Below, in pieces: positions 16,000-24,898 of a stretch of 64,000 bases of DNA; within the stretch, counting starts at the first letter, position 1; the number at the start of each line of letters is the position of its first letter. Below the pieces are notes generated by a model. That model was not told where the DNA came from. It searched no databases and saw only the letters and a program-made list of their open reading frames with translations. The position numbers and the translations under genes were made by a program. This DNA is from Streptomyces vilmorinianum (GTDB lineage Bacteria; Actinomycetota; Actinomycetes; Streptomycetales; Streptomycetaceae), in contig NZ_CP040244.1 in assembly GCF_005517195.1 (NCBI RefSeq), forward strand, positions 3,056,001 through 3,120,000, written 5' to 3'.

Positions 16000-17217
16000 A
16001 TGAACAACGCCCTGGACGACTTCGACCGATGGATCAGGACCGACTTCGTCGCCCTCAACACGCGGTTGGAGGAGGCCTACTTCGCGGCCGGGACGCACAT
16101 CCTCCGAGGCGTCACGGAACTCGAAGAACTCAAGGAGAAGCTCGCCCGGGAAGGCGCGGAACGTGTCCGCCGGATCGCGGTCGCGGGCGCGGTCGCGGGC
16201 GCGGACGCGGGCGCTGAGGGGGGCGGCCGTGCGGTTCCGGGGGATCCGCACGCCCGGTACGAGCTCCTCGGGTCCGTCGGGCTCTATCTCGGCGCCTGCC
16301 GCCGCCACGAGATCGACGGTCCGCAGTCCTCGGCCTGGCCCCTCGCGAGCTCCCTCGCCGCCTCGCTCGGCGTGGCCCCCCGGTTCGTCTTCGCCCATCA
16401 GGCGCTGTTCAACCAGGCGATCGGCGACAGGTTCCGCACGTTCACCCTGCTCGACGACGAGCGGGACTTCATCGTCTACAACGGGCTGTCCGTCCTGGCG
16501 TACCAGCGCACGGCGGCCGCGCTGCGGCGCATCCCGACGCTCGGGGTGTCCAGCCCCCTGGCCGCGTTTCTGCTCCGGGAGGCGCACGCGGGGCTCGACG
16601 ACGTCATGGACTTCGGCAGGACGCTGAGCAAGAACCTCGGTGTCGACCGGTTCTTCCTCACCATCCGGCCGTACTTCAAGCCGTACCGCGTGGGAGGAGC
16701 GGAGTATCGGGGCGCGAACGCCGGTGACTTCGCGGCGATCAACGAGATCGACGTCCTGCTCGGCCTCTGCTCACCGAACGACCCCTTCTACCAAGGGGTG
16801 TTGACGGAGAAGTACCCGTACGTGCCGCCGGAGGACCAGGCCGTGCTGCGCGCCACGGTCCTGGTCGAACCCCTGCTCGCCGCCTTCCTCCGGGAGACGG
16901 CGAGGGGTCCGGTCACCGCCCAACTGCGGGAGAACGCGGAGCTGTTCCTCGCTGTCTGCCGTCGGCACGGGGCCGTGTCCGCCTTCCACCATCATCGACT
17001 GGTGGCGCCCTTCCTTCAGGTCCCCGCCGCGCGCGCCCCGCAGGAGGAGCATGCCGATCTGACGGCGAGCGGGCCGCCGCTCGACGTGGTCGTGGCGCAT
17101 CTGGCCCGCCTCGTCGACCTGCGGTCGGCCAAGCCGCGATGCGGCGCCTTCGGGGCGCGATCCTCGCTCGACAGACTGCGGGAGGCGCTCGCGCGAGCGG
17201 GGACGACCCTCACGTGA
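16000..17217 (+). CDS. PrnB-like heme-dependent oxygenase-fold protein (DUF1864)
   Basis: 405 residues. The central block (YRGANAGDFAAINEIDVLLGLCSPNDPFYQGVLTEKY) and LLREAHAGLDDVMDFGRTLSKNLGVDRFFLTIRPYFKPYRVGG resemble monodechloroaminopyrrolnitrin synthase PrnB and its DUF1864 relatives, a heme group related to tryptophan/indoleamine dioxygenases. PrnB rearranges a chlorinated tryptophan ring in pyrrolnitrin synthesis. No other prn gene (halogenase, PrnD) is here, so the substrate is open. FHHHRLVAPFL near residue 335 could supply the heme His. GGAGG eight bases before ATG 16000 fixes the start. A low-complexity Ala/Gly insert lies near residue 70. Confidence 0.68.
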   Translation: MNNALDDFDRWIRTDFVALNTRLEEAYFAAGTHILRGVTELEELKEKLAREGAERVRRIAVAGAVAGADAGAEGGGRAVPGDPHARYELLGSVGLYLGACRRHEIDGPQSSAWPLASSLAASLGVAPRFVFAHQALFNQAIGDRFRTFTLLDDERDFIVYNGLSVLAYQRTAAALRRIPTLGVSSPLAAFLLREAHAGLDDVMDFGRTLSKNLGVDRFFLTIRPYFKPYRVGGAEYRGANAGDFAAINEIDVLLGLCSPNDPFYQGVLTEKYPYVPPEDQAVLRATVLVEPLLAAFLRETARGPVTAQLRENAELFLAVCRRHGAVSAFHHHRLVAPFLQVPAARAPQEEHADLTASGPPLDVVVAHLARLVDLRSAKPRCGAFGARSSLDRLREALARAGTTLT

Positions 17218-17249
17218 GGGCCGTCACGTGAGGGCCGTCACGTGAGGGC
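17206..17249. repeat. CACGTGAGG tandem repeats and palindrome between convergent genes
   Basis: CCCTCACGTGAGGG (17207-17220) is a perfect palindrome spanning the stop of the PrnB-like gene; two further 14-bp copies of GCCGTCACGTGAGG follow (17220-17233, 17234-17247). Possible terminator or binding-site cluster. Confidence 0.65.
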
Positions 17250-17316
17250 CCCGAGCGTCACGCCGGTACGCCGGTAGCAGCGCAGCGCATCGCGACGCCG
17301 AAGGGACAGGCAGAGG

Positions 17317-19188
17317 TCAGCGGTGGGCGGCGGCCCAGGCGGTCAGTTCGGTCCGAGCGGCGTCGAGCAGCTGGGGATCGGGGGCCGTCGCACCGTTGGT
17401 GACCAGGGCGAAGTGCGGGGCGTCCGCACCCGGGGCGGTGAGCAGGAGCCGGCGGCTGCCCGTGCCGCCCGGCTCGGGCGTCACCGCGATGGGGGTGTCC
17501 CGGGTGTACGGGGGCGGTCCGTGGACCGTGCCGAGGTCGGAGACGACGGTGGTCGCGGCGGTGGCGAAGGACGCCGGCAGGTGCAGTTCGGTGGGGGCGG
17601 AGCCGCCGTCCGAGCGCCACAGCAGGAGACCGTACTGGCCGGAGCCGACCAGCCTGGCGACATGGGGCAGGCCGGCGGGGACGGGATTCCAGGTCAGGGT
17701 GGTGGAGCCGTCGCGCGAGCGGTCCTCGTAGGTGAAGGCGACCGTGCGGCCGGCGGTGGCGCTGGGGTAGAGCCGGTCGAGCAGGCGGGCGTCCTGGCGC
17801 AGGACGGCCCGGCCGGAGTCGTCGAGCCGGACGCCGGAGAAGTCCTCGTCGTTCCAGGCGTCGCCCTCGGTGCGTACCTTGTCCGGGTTGCCGTTCATCA
17901 GCTCGTGGTGGCGGCCGCTGTAGATGTCCCACTGCCACTGGGTGGAGGACAGGACGGGACCCGAGCCCGTGGGGTCGGACCACCAACGGGCCCCGGGCAC
18001 ACGGGAGTCCAGCGCCTGGTACATCGCCTTGTCGACGGTGGGGGCCTTGTCGGAGGTGGACCCCGACAGCGGGTGGCCGAACTCGCTGACGACGGCGGCC
18101 GTACCGGTCGCGGCGGCCCGGTCGCGCACGGTGCCGAAGTCGCCGGTGTACTGGCCGTCGCCCGCCTTGCCCCACATGAAGATCCCGGAGATCGCCTTCT
18201 GGTCGTAGAAGTGGGTGTTGAAGACATAGCGCGGGCCGAGTGTCCCCGCGTCGAGGAAGCCGCCCTCCTGCCTCTGGAACGACAGGTTGGCGTTCCAGAA
18301 GAGCCCCGGCTCCACGAAGGCGGGCTTGGCCCGCCACCCCGCCGCGTCCATGCGGGCGCGGAACTTCTCGTAGAAGGGCCAGAGCACGTCCCGTTCCCAA
18401 CTCCTGTTGTTCTGGCCGGAGTCGTACGTTCCCGCGTACGGCTCGTTGTACGGGTCGAAGCCGGCGACGCCCGCGAACTGGGCCGGGGTGAGGTGCTCGG
18501 CGAGGTACGCCATGGTGGTCTGGGCGGTGGCGAGGAAGGCGTCCTGTACGCCGTGGGCGTTGTGCCAGAAGTCGTAGGTCGCCCGCGTCACGGCCGTGTT
18601 CTGCTGGATGTTCTGGCCCCAGAACAGACACACCCCGCACGACTCCCGGGGGTACCCGCCCGCCTCGACGGCCCACCCGGGTGCTCCGTCGCCGGTGTAC
18701 CAGCTGCCCTCGTGGAACAGATACCGGGAGTAGAGATCCTGGTGGAAGTCGGGGAACACCCGGACACCCGCGTCGAGGAAGGCCCGGATCTGCTCGGTCG
18801 CGGCGGCAAGATAGGCGCGGTCGACCTGACCGCGTACGGGCTCGGCGGACGCCCAGGAGAGCAGGAAGCGCACGGTGTTGCCGCCACCCAGGCTCCGCAG
18901 CGCGGCGGCCGACGTCCTGGCGTCGGCGGCGGAGGCGAAGGGCAGTCCGTCGTTCTCCGCCAGCTTGGTCTCGCCGGAGACGTTGTATCCGCGCAGCACC
19001 ACCTCACGGCCGAGCCCGTCGGTGAACCGCCCGCCCTCGACGGTGAGGACGGCCGCGGCCGGTCCGTCGAACCAGAGGGCGTCGGCCGGTTGGCCGGCCG
19101 ACGCCGTGGGGGTGCCTGCCTGGGTGAGGAGAGAGACCAGCAGCACGAGGATTGCGACCACACGCTCCCGCGAATTTGGCATGCTCAT
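17317..19188 (-). CDS. Secreted GH5 endoglycosylceramidase-like glycoside hydrolase
   Basis: 623 residues with a signal peptide (VVAILVLLVSLLTQAGTPTASA). The catalytic (beta/alpha)8 barrel covers about residues 45-450. PDFHQDLYSRYLF, GFDPYNEPYAG (acid/base Glu, near residue 249) and VVSEFGHP (nucleophile Glu, near residue 369) match the EGCase branch of GH5, which cuts the whole glycan from glycosphingolipids. A beta-sandwich C-terminal domain follows. ATG 19188 has GCAGGGA upstream and gives the shortest clean signal peptide. A bacterium making no such lipids would use it on eukaryotic material. Confidence 0.85.
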   Translation of the reverse strand: MSMPNSRERVVAILVLLVSLLTQAGTPTASAGQPADALWFDGPAAAVLTVEGGRFTDGLGREVVLRGYNVSGETKLAENDGLPFASAADARTSAAALRSLGGGNTVRFLLSWASAEPVRGQVDRAYLAAATEQIRAFLDAGVRVFPDFHQDLYSRYLFHEGSWYTGDGAPGWAVEAGGYPRESCGVCLFWGQNIQQNTAVTRATYDFWHNAHGVQDAFLATAQTTMAYLAEHLTPAQFAGVAGFDPYNEPYAGTYDSGQNNRSWERDVLWPFYEKFRARMDAAGWRAKPAFVEPGLFWNANLSFQRQEGGFLDAGTLGPRYVFNTHFYDQKAISGIFMWGKAGDGQYTGDFGTVRDRAAATGTAAVVSEFGHPLSGSTSDKAPTVDKAMYQALDSRVPGARWWSDPTGSGPVLSSTQWQWDIYSGRHHELMNGNPDKVRTEGDAWNDEDFSGVRLDDSGRAVLRQDARLLDRLYPSATAGRTVAFTYEDRSRDGSTTLTWNPVPAGLPHVARLVGSGQYGLLLWRSDGGSAPTELHLPASFATAATTVVSDLGTVHGPPPYTRDTPIAVTPEPGGTGSRRLLLTAPGADAPHFALVTNGATAPDPQLLDAARTELTAWAAAHR

Positions 19189-19273
19189 CACATTCCCTGC
19201 GGGAAATGTGCGTGTCAACACGCGAGCCGACTATTCCTGACTGCCCGTCACTTTTCGTTGAGAGGCCGCGCCC

Positions 19274-20893
19274 CTAGGCCTGGCCGGGCGAGCGGGGCTG
19301 CGTCGTGGGGATGCGCGAGGTGAAGAACAGGGCGAGGACGGCGGTGAAGGCGAGCACGGCGAGGGCGGCGCGCAGGCCGTCGATCCGTGCCGTGGCGTTC
19401 GCGTCGAGTGCGGCCTCGGTGATCTCGGGCGCCGTGCCCGCCTCGTCGAGGGCGGTCTGGAGCTGGGCGTCGGAGAGGAAGGGTACGCCGCCTTCGAGCC
19501 TGACGGACGCCTGGGCGCTGACCTCGGCCGGGATCGCGGGGTTCTGCTGGACGGTGGCGAGGAACGAGGTCGTCAGAGAGGCGATCAGGATCGATCCCGC
19601 GAGCGCGGTGCCGATCGAGGCGCCGAGATTGGTCACGGCGTTCTGGAGACCGCCTACGTCCGCAGTCTGCCGGTCGGATACGGCGGAGACGGTGACCGCG
19701 CCGAGCTGCGAGGCCAGGGCGCCGACGCCCAGGCCGATGAGGAGCAGCGGGACGGTGACGATCTCCGCTCCGGCGTCGGCGTCCAGAGCGGCCATCAGGA
19801 CCACCGAGCCGGCGAGCAGCGCGAGGATCCCCAGCCGGACCACCCGCCGCGGTGAGATGTCGGGGAACAGGCGCGGGATCAGGACCGCCGCGGCGAGCAG
19901 GGCCAGCGAGAGCGGAAGAAGGCGTGCGCCGGTCGCCATCGCGGACAGCCCGAGAGCGACGGACAGGTACAGCGGTACGACGAAGAACACGCCCATCTGC
20001 ACCAGGTACTGGAAGAAGAACATCGTCAGCCCACCGGTGAGCTGCCGGTTCTCCAGCAGGGCCGGGGGCACGAGCGGCTCCCCGCCGCTCTTCGCGACGT
20101 GGGCCTGCCAGCGGAGGAAGAGCCAGATGAGGAACAGGCCCGCCAGCATCAGCCACAGCACCGGCGAGATCCCGAGCCAGGACGGCGCGTCCGGCTTGGG
20201 GCGGAACCAGCCCCACGCACCCGAGCGGAGCACGCCGAACACGAACACCCCGAGCCCCAGGGCCGACAGCACGGCGCCGACGAGGTCGATACGGGCGTGA
20301 CCGCCGGTGGGCGCGTCGGCGATGCGGCGCGCGAGGAGCAGGATGCCGAGGACGATGACGACCTCGCCGACGAAGACCCAGCGCCAGGAGAAGTACGTCG
20401 TCGCGACACCGCCGACGAGCGGGCCGACGGCCACCGCGACGGCGCTCGCGGCGGCGACGAGTCCATAGGCGGCGGGCCTGCGTTCCGCGGCGAAGTTGCC
20501 GGCCACGAGCCCCACGATCGCGGGCAGGATGAGGGCCGCTCCCACTCCCTCGAGAAAGGACCAGCCCAGCAACAGCACAGGCAGGTTCGGGGCGAGCGCC
20601 GTCGTCAGCGATCCGCAGCCGTAGATCGCGCAGCCGATCATGAAGGCGCGCTTGCGGCCGATGAGGACGCCCACCTTCCCCCCGGGGATCATGAACATGG
20701 CCATCACGAGGGTGTAGGCGGTGATCGCGCCCTGGATGCCGGTCACGGTCGTTCCCACGTCGTCGGCGACCGTCGCGATCGAGACGTTCATGACGGAGCT
20801 GTCGAGCGCCATCAGGAACTGCCCCGACGCGAGGGTCGGCAGGACGAGCCGTGCGGTCGCGGGCTCTCCTGAGGCGTCTGCGCTGGGTGTCAT
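19274..20893 (-). CDS. MFS transporter, DHA2 (14-TM) drug exporter
   Basis: 539 residues with about 14 hydrophobic segments. LASGQFLMALDSSVMNVSIATVADDVGTTVTGIQGAITAYTL is the DHA2 motif D1 region; GVLIGRKRAFMIG the motif A loop; GPLVGGVATTYFSWRWVF the antiporter motif C. A large external loop follows helix 13. Probably a proton-driven exporter of a toxic or secondary metabolite. No adjacent regulator in the same unit. Confidence 0.88.
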   Translation of the reverse strand: MTPSADASGEPATARLVLPTLASGQFLMALDSSVMNVSIATVADDVGTTVTGIQGAITAYTLVMAMFMIPGGKVGVLIGRKRAFMIGCAIYGCGSLTTALAPNLPVLLLGWSFLEGVGAALILPAIVGLVAGNFAAERRPAAYGLVAAASAVAVAVGPLVGGVATTYFSWRWVFVGEVVIVLGILLLARRIADAPTGGHARIDLVGAVLSALGLGVFVFGVLRSGAWGWFRPKPDAPSWLGISPVLWLMLAGLFLIWLFLRWQAHVAKSGGEPLVPPALLENRQLTGGLTMFFFQYLVQMGVFFVVPLYLSVALGLSAMATGARLLPLSLALLAAAVLIPRLFPDISPRRVVRLGILALLAGSVVLMAALDADAGAEIVTVPLLLIGLGVGALASQLGAVTVSAVSDRQTADVGGLQNAVTNLGASIGTALAGSILIASLTTSFLATVQQNPAIPAEVSAQASVRLEGGVPFLSDAQLQTALDEAGTAPEITEAALDANATARIDGLRAALAVLAFTAVLALFFTSRIPTTQPRSPGQA

Positions 20894-21008
20894 GGCCGCA
20901 TCCTCGCAACGGATTCGAGGACCGGCCCTCGACCCGCAAGGGGACCGGAGGAAGGTTGCGCCGATCGCCTGACGGGCCGGCCGGGGGCCGATTGTCACGC
21001 GCTCCCGG

Positions 21009-21398
21009 TCACAGGAAGCCGACGCTGCTGGGCGGGGCGTAGACGTGGCGGGCGCGGTGTTCGTCGCCCTGGCGGACGGCGGTGTCGGCGCGCGGGCCGG
21101 GCTCCTTCGCGCGGGCGATGCGCTCCTGGTGGTAGGTACAGGTGTCGCACGAGGAGGACCAGTCGGGCAGGTGGGTGACGTGCTCGGCGGCCATGTGCTC
21201 GCCGAGGACCATCTGGCGGGTGACGCTGCTGTCGAAGGGGTCCCAGTCGATGCCCCGTTCCCCGGTGAGCCGGGCCTCCGCCACCTCGTCCAGGACCCGT
21301 CGCATCGTCCGGTACAGGTCCGTGCACCGGTCGCACTCCCACATCCACGCCGGAGGCAGCGGCCACTCGTGCTCGGGGCTGATCTCGTCCGCGCTCAT
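21009..21398 (-). CDS. Hypothetical protein with two CxxC pairs
   Basis: 129 residues; not recognised. Two Cys pairs (WECDRCTD near residue 22, SSCDTCTYH near residue 85) with several His in between suggest a zinc or redox site. I chose ATG 21398. It is divergent from the hemG-like gene, and the 244-bp gap holds one copy of the GGGCCGTTCGGCCC palindrome, so it probably belongs to the same regulon as the genes to 28.5 kb. Confidence 0.65.
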   Translation of the reverse strand: MSADEISPEHEWPLPPAWMWECDRCTDLYRTMRRVLDEVAEARLTGERGIDWDPFDSSVTRQMVLGEHMAAEHVTHLPDWSSSCDTCTYHQERIARAKEPGPRADTAVRQGDEHRARHVYAPPSSVGFL

Positions 21399-21507
21399 GC
21401 CGGCGACGATAGTTCGCGCCCCGCCGGCCACGGGCGGCGATGCGGGAATTCGTGGGGGCGTGCGGGGGCGCGCGGGAGTGGGACAAGGACGACCGGAGAC
21501 CGGGATG

Positions 21508-21521
21508 GGGCCGTTCGGCCC
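21508..21521. promoter_or_regulatory. DevR/OsdR-type box 1, between hypothetical gene and hemG
   Basis: GGGCCGTTCGGCCC: 6-bp inverted arms around TT. The same palindrome recurs at 23619, 26004 and 26036. 122 bp before the oxidase start and 110 bp before the divergent gene. Confidence 0.65.
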
Positions 21522-21642
21522 TGTGTGCCGGAGCGGGCGGGGCGTTGACTGCCTGCGGGTCCACAGCCCTCCGACGCTCCCGAACCGAACCGAACCGCGC
21601 CGGAGGCGGCCCGCCGGTTTTCACCACGCGAAGGGCGAGCAC

Positions 21643-23037
21643 ATGGATGGTCGGGCGACACCGGAACACGTCATCGTCGTCGGAGGGGGCATCTCCGGTC
21701 TCGCGGCCGCCCACCGGCTCGCCGAGGCAGGTGTCCGCGTGACACTCCTGGAGGCCTCCGCGCGGCTCGGCGGCAAGCTCCTCGCGGGAGAGATCGCCGG
21801 GGTGCCCGTCGACCTCGGCGCGGAGGCGCTGTTCGCGCTGCGCCCCGAGGCGGTCGAGCTGGCCCGGGCCGTCGGTCTGGGGGAGTGCCTCGAACCGGCC
21901 GTGACCACCTCCGCGAACGTGTGGAGCCGCGGCGCGCTCCACTCGATGCCCCGCGGGCACATCATGGGCGTACCGGGAGAGCCGGCGGCCCTCGCGGGCC
22001 TGATCTCCCCCGAGGGCATCGCCCGCGTGGAACAGGACCGCACCCTGCCCCGTACCGCCGTCGACGACGATGTCGCGATCGGCGCGTACGTGGCCGAGCG
22101 GTACGGCAGAGAGGTCGTCGACCGGCTCCTGGAGCCCCTCCTCGACGGCGTGTACGCCGGGGACGCGTACCAGATCTCGATGCGCGCGACCGTTCCCGCG
22201 CTCTTCGAGGCGGCCAGGAGCCACGCCTCCCTCCTCGACGCCGTCGCCTCGCTGCGCCGGGCCTCCTCCGAGGGCGCCCCGGCCGGCCCGGTCTTCATGT
22301 CGATCCGCGGCGGCATCGGACGCCTTCCGGGCGCGGTCGCCGACGCCGTACGCGCCCGCGGCGGCCGGATCCTCCTCGACAGCCCGGCCCTCTCGCTCGA
22401 CCGCGCGGACGGCGCCTGGCGGATCCGTACGGCCGACCGCTCCCTGACGGCGGACCGCGTCGTCATCGCGGCGCCGGCGCGGTCCGCCGCCGGGCTCCTC
22501 GCGGCCGAGGTACCGGCCGCGGCCGCCGAGCTGGCACGGGTCGAGTACGCCTCGCCCGCGCTCGTGACCCTGGCCTTCCGCCGCGCGGACCTGCCCGTCC
22601 TGCCCGGCGGCAGCGGCTTTCTCGTACCGCCCGTGGACGGGCGCACCATCAAGGCCGCGACCCTGCTCACGCACAAGTGGCGGTGGCTGCGCGAGTCGGT
22701 GCCGCAGCTGTTCGTGCTGCGTGCCTCGATCGGGCGGTACGGCGACGAGCAGGCCCTGCACCTCGACGACGCGGACCTCGTCGAGGCCGCGCGGCGCGAC
22801 CTGGGCGCCGCCCTGGGCCTGACCGCGGCGCCCGTGGCGGCGAAGGTCAGCCGCTGGCAGGACGGACTTCCCCAGTACGTGGTCGGGCACACCGCGCGGG
22901 TCGCACGGATGCGGGACGCGGTCGCGAAGCTGCCGGGGATACGGCTGTGCGGCGCGGCGTACGACGGTGTGGGCATCGCGAACTGCGTCGCGAGCGGACA
23001 GCGGGCCGCCGACGAGACGATGGCCACCGCCGCGTGA
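21643..23037 (+). CDS. hemG: Coproporphyrinogen/protoporphyrinogen oxidase
   Basis: 464-residue FAD enzyme that oxidises a porphyrinogen in late heme synthesis; in actinobacteria the HemY-type protein acts as coproporphyrinogen III oxidase (CgoX). The N-terminal Rossmann motif VIVVGGGISGLAAAHRL and VTLLEASARLGGK are clear; GIGRLPGAVADAV, the AAYDGVGIANCV FAD-closing motif and length fit. AAGGG lies nine bases before ATG 21643. A box of the hypoxia-type palindrome lies upstream. No other heme genes here, so this is probably a second, condition-specific copy feeding the nearby heme-copper oxidase. Confidence 0.87.
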   Translation: MDGRATPEHVIVVGGGISGLAAAHRLAEAGVRVTLLEASARLGGKLLAGEIAGVPVDLGAEALFALRPEAVELARAVGLGECLEPAVTTSANVWSRGALHSMPRGHIMGVPGEPAALAGLISPEGIARVEQDRTLPRTAVDDDVAIGAYVAERYGREVVDRLLEPLLDGVYAGDAYQISMRATVPALFEAARSHASLLDAVASLRRASSEGAPAGPVFMSIRGGIGRLPGAVADAVRARGGRILLDSPALSLDRADGAWRIRTADRSLTADRVVIAAPARSAAGLLAAEVPAAAAELARVEYASPALVTLAFRRADLPVLPGGSGFLVPPVDGRTIKAATLLTHKWRWLRESVPQLFVLRASIGRYGDEQALHLDDADLVEAARRDLGAALGLTAAPVAAKVSRWQDGLPQYVVGHTARVARMRDAVAKLPGIRLCGAAYDGVGIANCVASGQRAADETMATAA

Positions 23038-23091
23038 CGGTGGCGGCGGCGGTGGTAGCGGCGGTGGCGGTGGCGGTGGCGGCGAGCGGGA
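23038..23091. repeat. GGCGGT-rich tract between convergent genes
   Basis: About 45 bases of GGTGGCGGC-like repeats with no C-run partner. It could form a G-quadruplex in the hemG transcript and may act as terminator. Confidence 0.5.
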
Positions 23092-23529
23092 TCAGTCGGC
23101 CGGGACCAGGCGGATGCCCGTGATCAGGTCGGGGCGGATCCGTACGACCTGATCCGCCTGCCGGTCCGTCCACGGCTGGATCAACGTGCGATAGCGGGCC
23201 ACTTCCTGAGGATCCGTCACAAGACCGCAGTAGCCCGTGACCACGACGCTCCAGCCCACGCGGGCGACGCTGTCGATGTCGTCGGCCTCGTACGCGACCA
23301 CGACACCCCGCGCGCCGCCCTCCTGCGCCCGCAGGGTCAGCGCCGCTCCCTCGTGCGTACGGATGACGATGTCGCCGTCGTCCACGACGTGGTTGACGGG
23401 ACGCACCGCCGGCAGCGCGCTGCGGGTGAAGACGATCCGGCCGAGGGGCACCCCGGCGAGGAGCCGCAGGGCCTCGTCGCCGTCCAGCTCGACGGTGCGC
23501 CGCCGACCGTCGTCACCTGCGTCTTTCAC
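23092..23529 (-). CDS. PPOX-fold flavin-binding protein
   Basis: 145 residues from a GTG at 23529. The split-barrel core reads ALRLLAGVPLGRIVFTRSALPAVRPVNHVVDDGDIVIRT and RVGWSVVVTGYCGLVTDPQE. Such proteins are frequent in Streptomyces DevR/OsdR-controlled stress clusters (established) and may act as flavin- or F420-linked reductases. The divergent promoter region contains one palindrome box. Confidence 0.82.
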   Translation of the reverse strand: MKDAGDDGRRRTVELDGDEALRLLAGVPLGRIVFTRSALPAVRPVNHVVDDGDIVIRTHEGAALTLRAQEGGARGVVVAYEADDIDSVARVGWSVVVTGYCGLVTDPQEVARYRTLIQPWTDRQADQVVRIRPDLITGIRLVPAD

Positions 23530-23618
23530 GATGCCCTTTCTGTGGGCCGAGGGGGTGGGGGAGGGGCCGTATCGGCTCCGACCACCCCAGTACAGGTCAA
23601 CCGGGCGGCGACAGGGAA

Positions 23619-23632
23619 GGGCCGTTCGGCCC
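23619..23632. promoter_or_regulatory. DevR/OsdR-type box 2, between PPOX and the SLOG-like operon
   Basis: GGGCCGTTCGGCCC, followed by CTGTCGG as at box 4. Placed between divergent genes, 90 bp from the PPOX start and 84 bp from the next start. Confidence 0.68.
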
Positions 23633-23715
23633 CTGTCGGGGGATCGACGGGATCAGTTCACTGTGACGACGGACGACAGCGATGAGCGCCGCAGGGCGAG
23701 GAAGCGAGCGGGTGG

Positions 23716-24267
23716 ATGATCACGGCGGTGGGGCACGGCGACCTGACCCCGGAGACCCTGAGAGCGGTCGAGCGCGAGCTGACGGCGCGACTGGAGCGGA
23801 TCGAGGACCCGGCGCCCGGTCTCGTACGCACCGGGGCGGGGCCCGCGGCGGCCTTCGGGCGGGCCGTGCGCGCGACCGGGCGGCGGCTCGTCGTCCTCCT
23901 GCCCGCCCAGGGCTCCGTACCGGCGCCGCTCGTGCCGGCGGACGTCGAGCCGACCAGGGAGCTGCTCGCCCTCGCGCAGGAGGTGCGTCTGATGGCCTAC
24001 GAGCCCGGAGACCGGCACTCCCGCATCACCGCCGACGAGGCGCTGATCTCCGCGTCGGCCCGGCTTCTGGCCGTGTGGGACGGCTCCCCGTCCGACGGGC
24101 GGGACGCCACCGCGCACCTGGTCGCCTACGCCCGTGCGCGCGGGATCCCGGTCGAGGTCGTGTGGCCGGTCGGAGCGGCCCGCGGCGCGATACGGCAGCG
24201 GACAAGCCCGGACCCGCGCCCCGCACCCACGACCCAGGAAGACCTCGATGACCAGCCTGCTGTCTGA
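23716..24267 (+). CDS. Possible SLOG/Rossmann-type nucleotide-binding protein
   Basis: 183 residues. It starts MITAVGHGDLTPETLRAVERELTARL and has GRRLVVLLPAQGSVP and RLLAVWDGSPSDGRDATAHLVAYARARGIPVEVVWP, a pattern like SLOG-superfamily proteins that bind or cut nucleotides or nucleotide-like ligands. Family assignment is by eye only. First gene of an operon with VKOR, a membrane protein and a response regulator; its end overlaps VKOR by 20 bases. Its role may be signalling under low oxygen; this is inference. Confidence 0.6.
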   Translation: MITAVGHGDLTPETLRAVERELTARLERIEDPAPGLVRTGAGPAAAFGRAVRATGRRLVVLLPAQGSVPAPLVPADVEPTRELLALAQEVRLMAYEPGDRHSRITADEALISASARLLAVWDGSPSDGRDATAHLVAYARARGIPVEVVWPVGAARGAIRQRTSPDPRPAPTTQEDLDDQPAV

Positions 24268-24898
24268 CCCCGCCCACGCCCCGGCCGCCCCGACCGCCCC
24301 GCCCGCCGGCGACCGCACCACAGGAGCGTCGCGCGGCTTCGCGTGGCTCCTGGTGATCACCGGAGCGCTCGGCGTCCTCGCCTCCTTCGTGATCACGCTC
24401 GACAAGATCCGCCTCCTGGCGGAACCCGACTTCGTGCCGTCCTGCAACCTCAGCCCCGTGCTGTCCTGCACGAACGTGATGCGCAGCGAGCAGGCCTCGG
24501 TGTTCGGGTTCCCCAACCCGGTGCTCGGCCTCGTCACGTACGCGGTCGTCGTCGCGATCGGCGCCGGCGTGCTGGCCGGGGCCCGCTACCGCCGCTGGTT
24601 CTGGCTCGGGCTGAACCTCGGCACGCTCTTCGGCGTGGGCTTCTGCATGTGGCTGATGACCCAGGCGCTGTACGAGATCGGAGCCCTGTGCCTGTGGTGC
24701 TGCCTGGCCTGGGCCGCGACGATCCTCATGTTCTGGTACACGACCGCGCACAACCTGGAGCACGGGATTCTCCGCGCGCCCCGGGCCGTGGTCTCGGGCG
24801 TCGCGGAGTTCCGCTGGGTCGTTCCGGCCGTCTGGTGCGCGAGCGTCCTGCTGCTCATCGCGACCCGCTGGTGGCCGTACTGGCGGAGCCTGCTGTGA
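24248..24898 (+). CDS. Vitamin K epoxide reductase (VKOR) family membrane protein
   Basis: 216-residue inner-membrane protein with four or five helices. The redox centre CLWC appears in IGALCLWCCLAWAAT, and a second Cys pair (SCNLSPVLSCTNVM) lies in the first outer loop, the two pairs of bacterial VKORs that re-oxidise exported thioredoxin-like proteins by passing electrons to menaquinone. VFGFPNPVLGLVTYAVV is also typical. ATG 24248 has AGGAAG upstream. Its stop overlaps the next gene (GTGA). No DsbA-like partner is adjacent unless the Cys-tailed protein serves. Confidence 0.88.
   Translation: MTSLLSDPAHAPAAPTAPPAGDRTTGASRGFAWLLVITGALGVLASFVITLDKIRLLAEPDFVPSCNLSPVLSCTNVMRSEQASVFGFPNPVLGLVTYAVVVAIGAGVLAGARYRRWFWLGLNLGTLFGVGFCMWLMTQALYEIGALCLWCCLAWAATILMFWYTTAHNLEHGILRAPRAVVSGVAEFRWVVPAVWCASVLLLIATRWWPYWRSLL

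Noticed and set aside
14395..16587. A longer MocR start at 16587
   Set aside because: The extra 226 residues are antisense to the PrnB-like gene and carry no domain; GTG 15909 gives a normal GntR start.
17207..17247. CACGTG repeats as a regulatory operator array
   Set aside because: They lie at the end of convergent genes, not at a promoter, so terminator or simple repeat is more likely.
21542..21642. Additional hypoxia boxes near hemG
   Set aside because: Only partial GGCGG/CCGCC matches; arms shorter than 5 bp.
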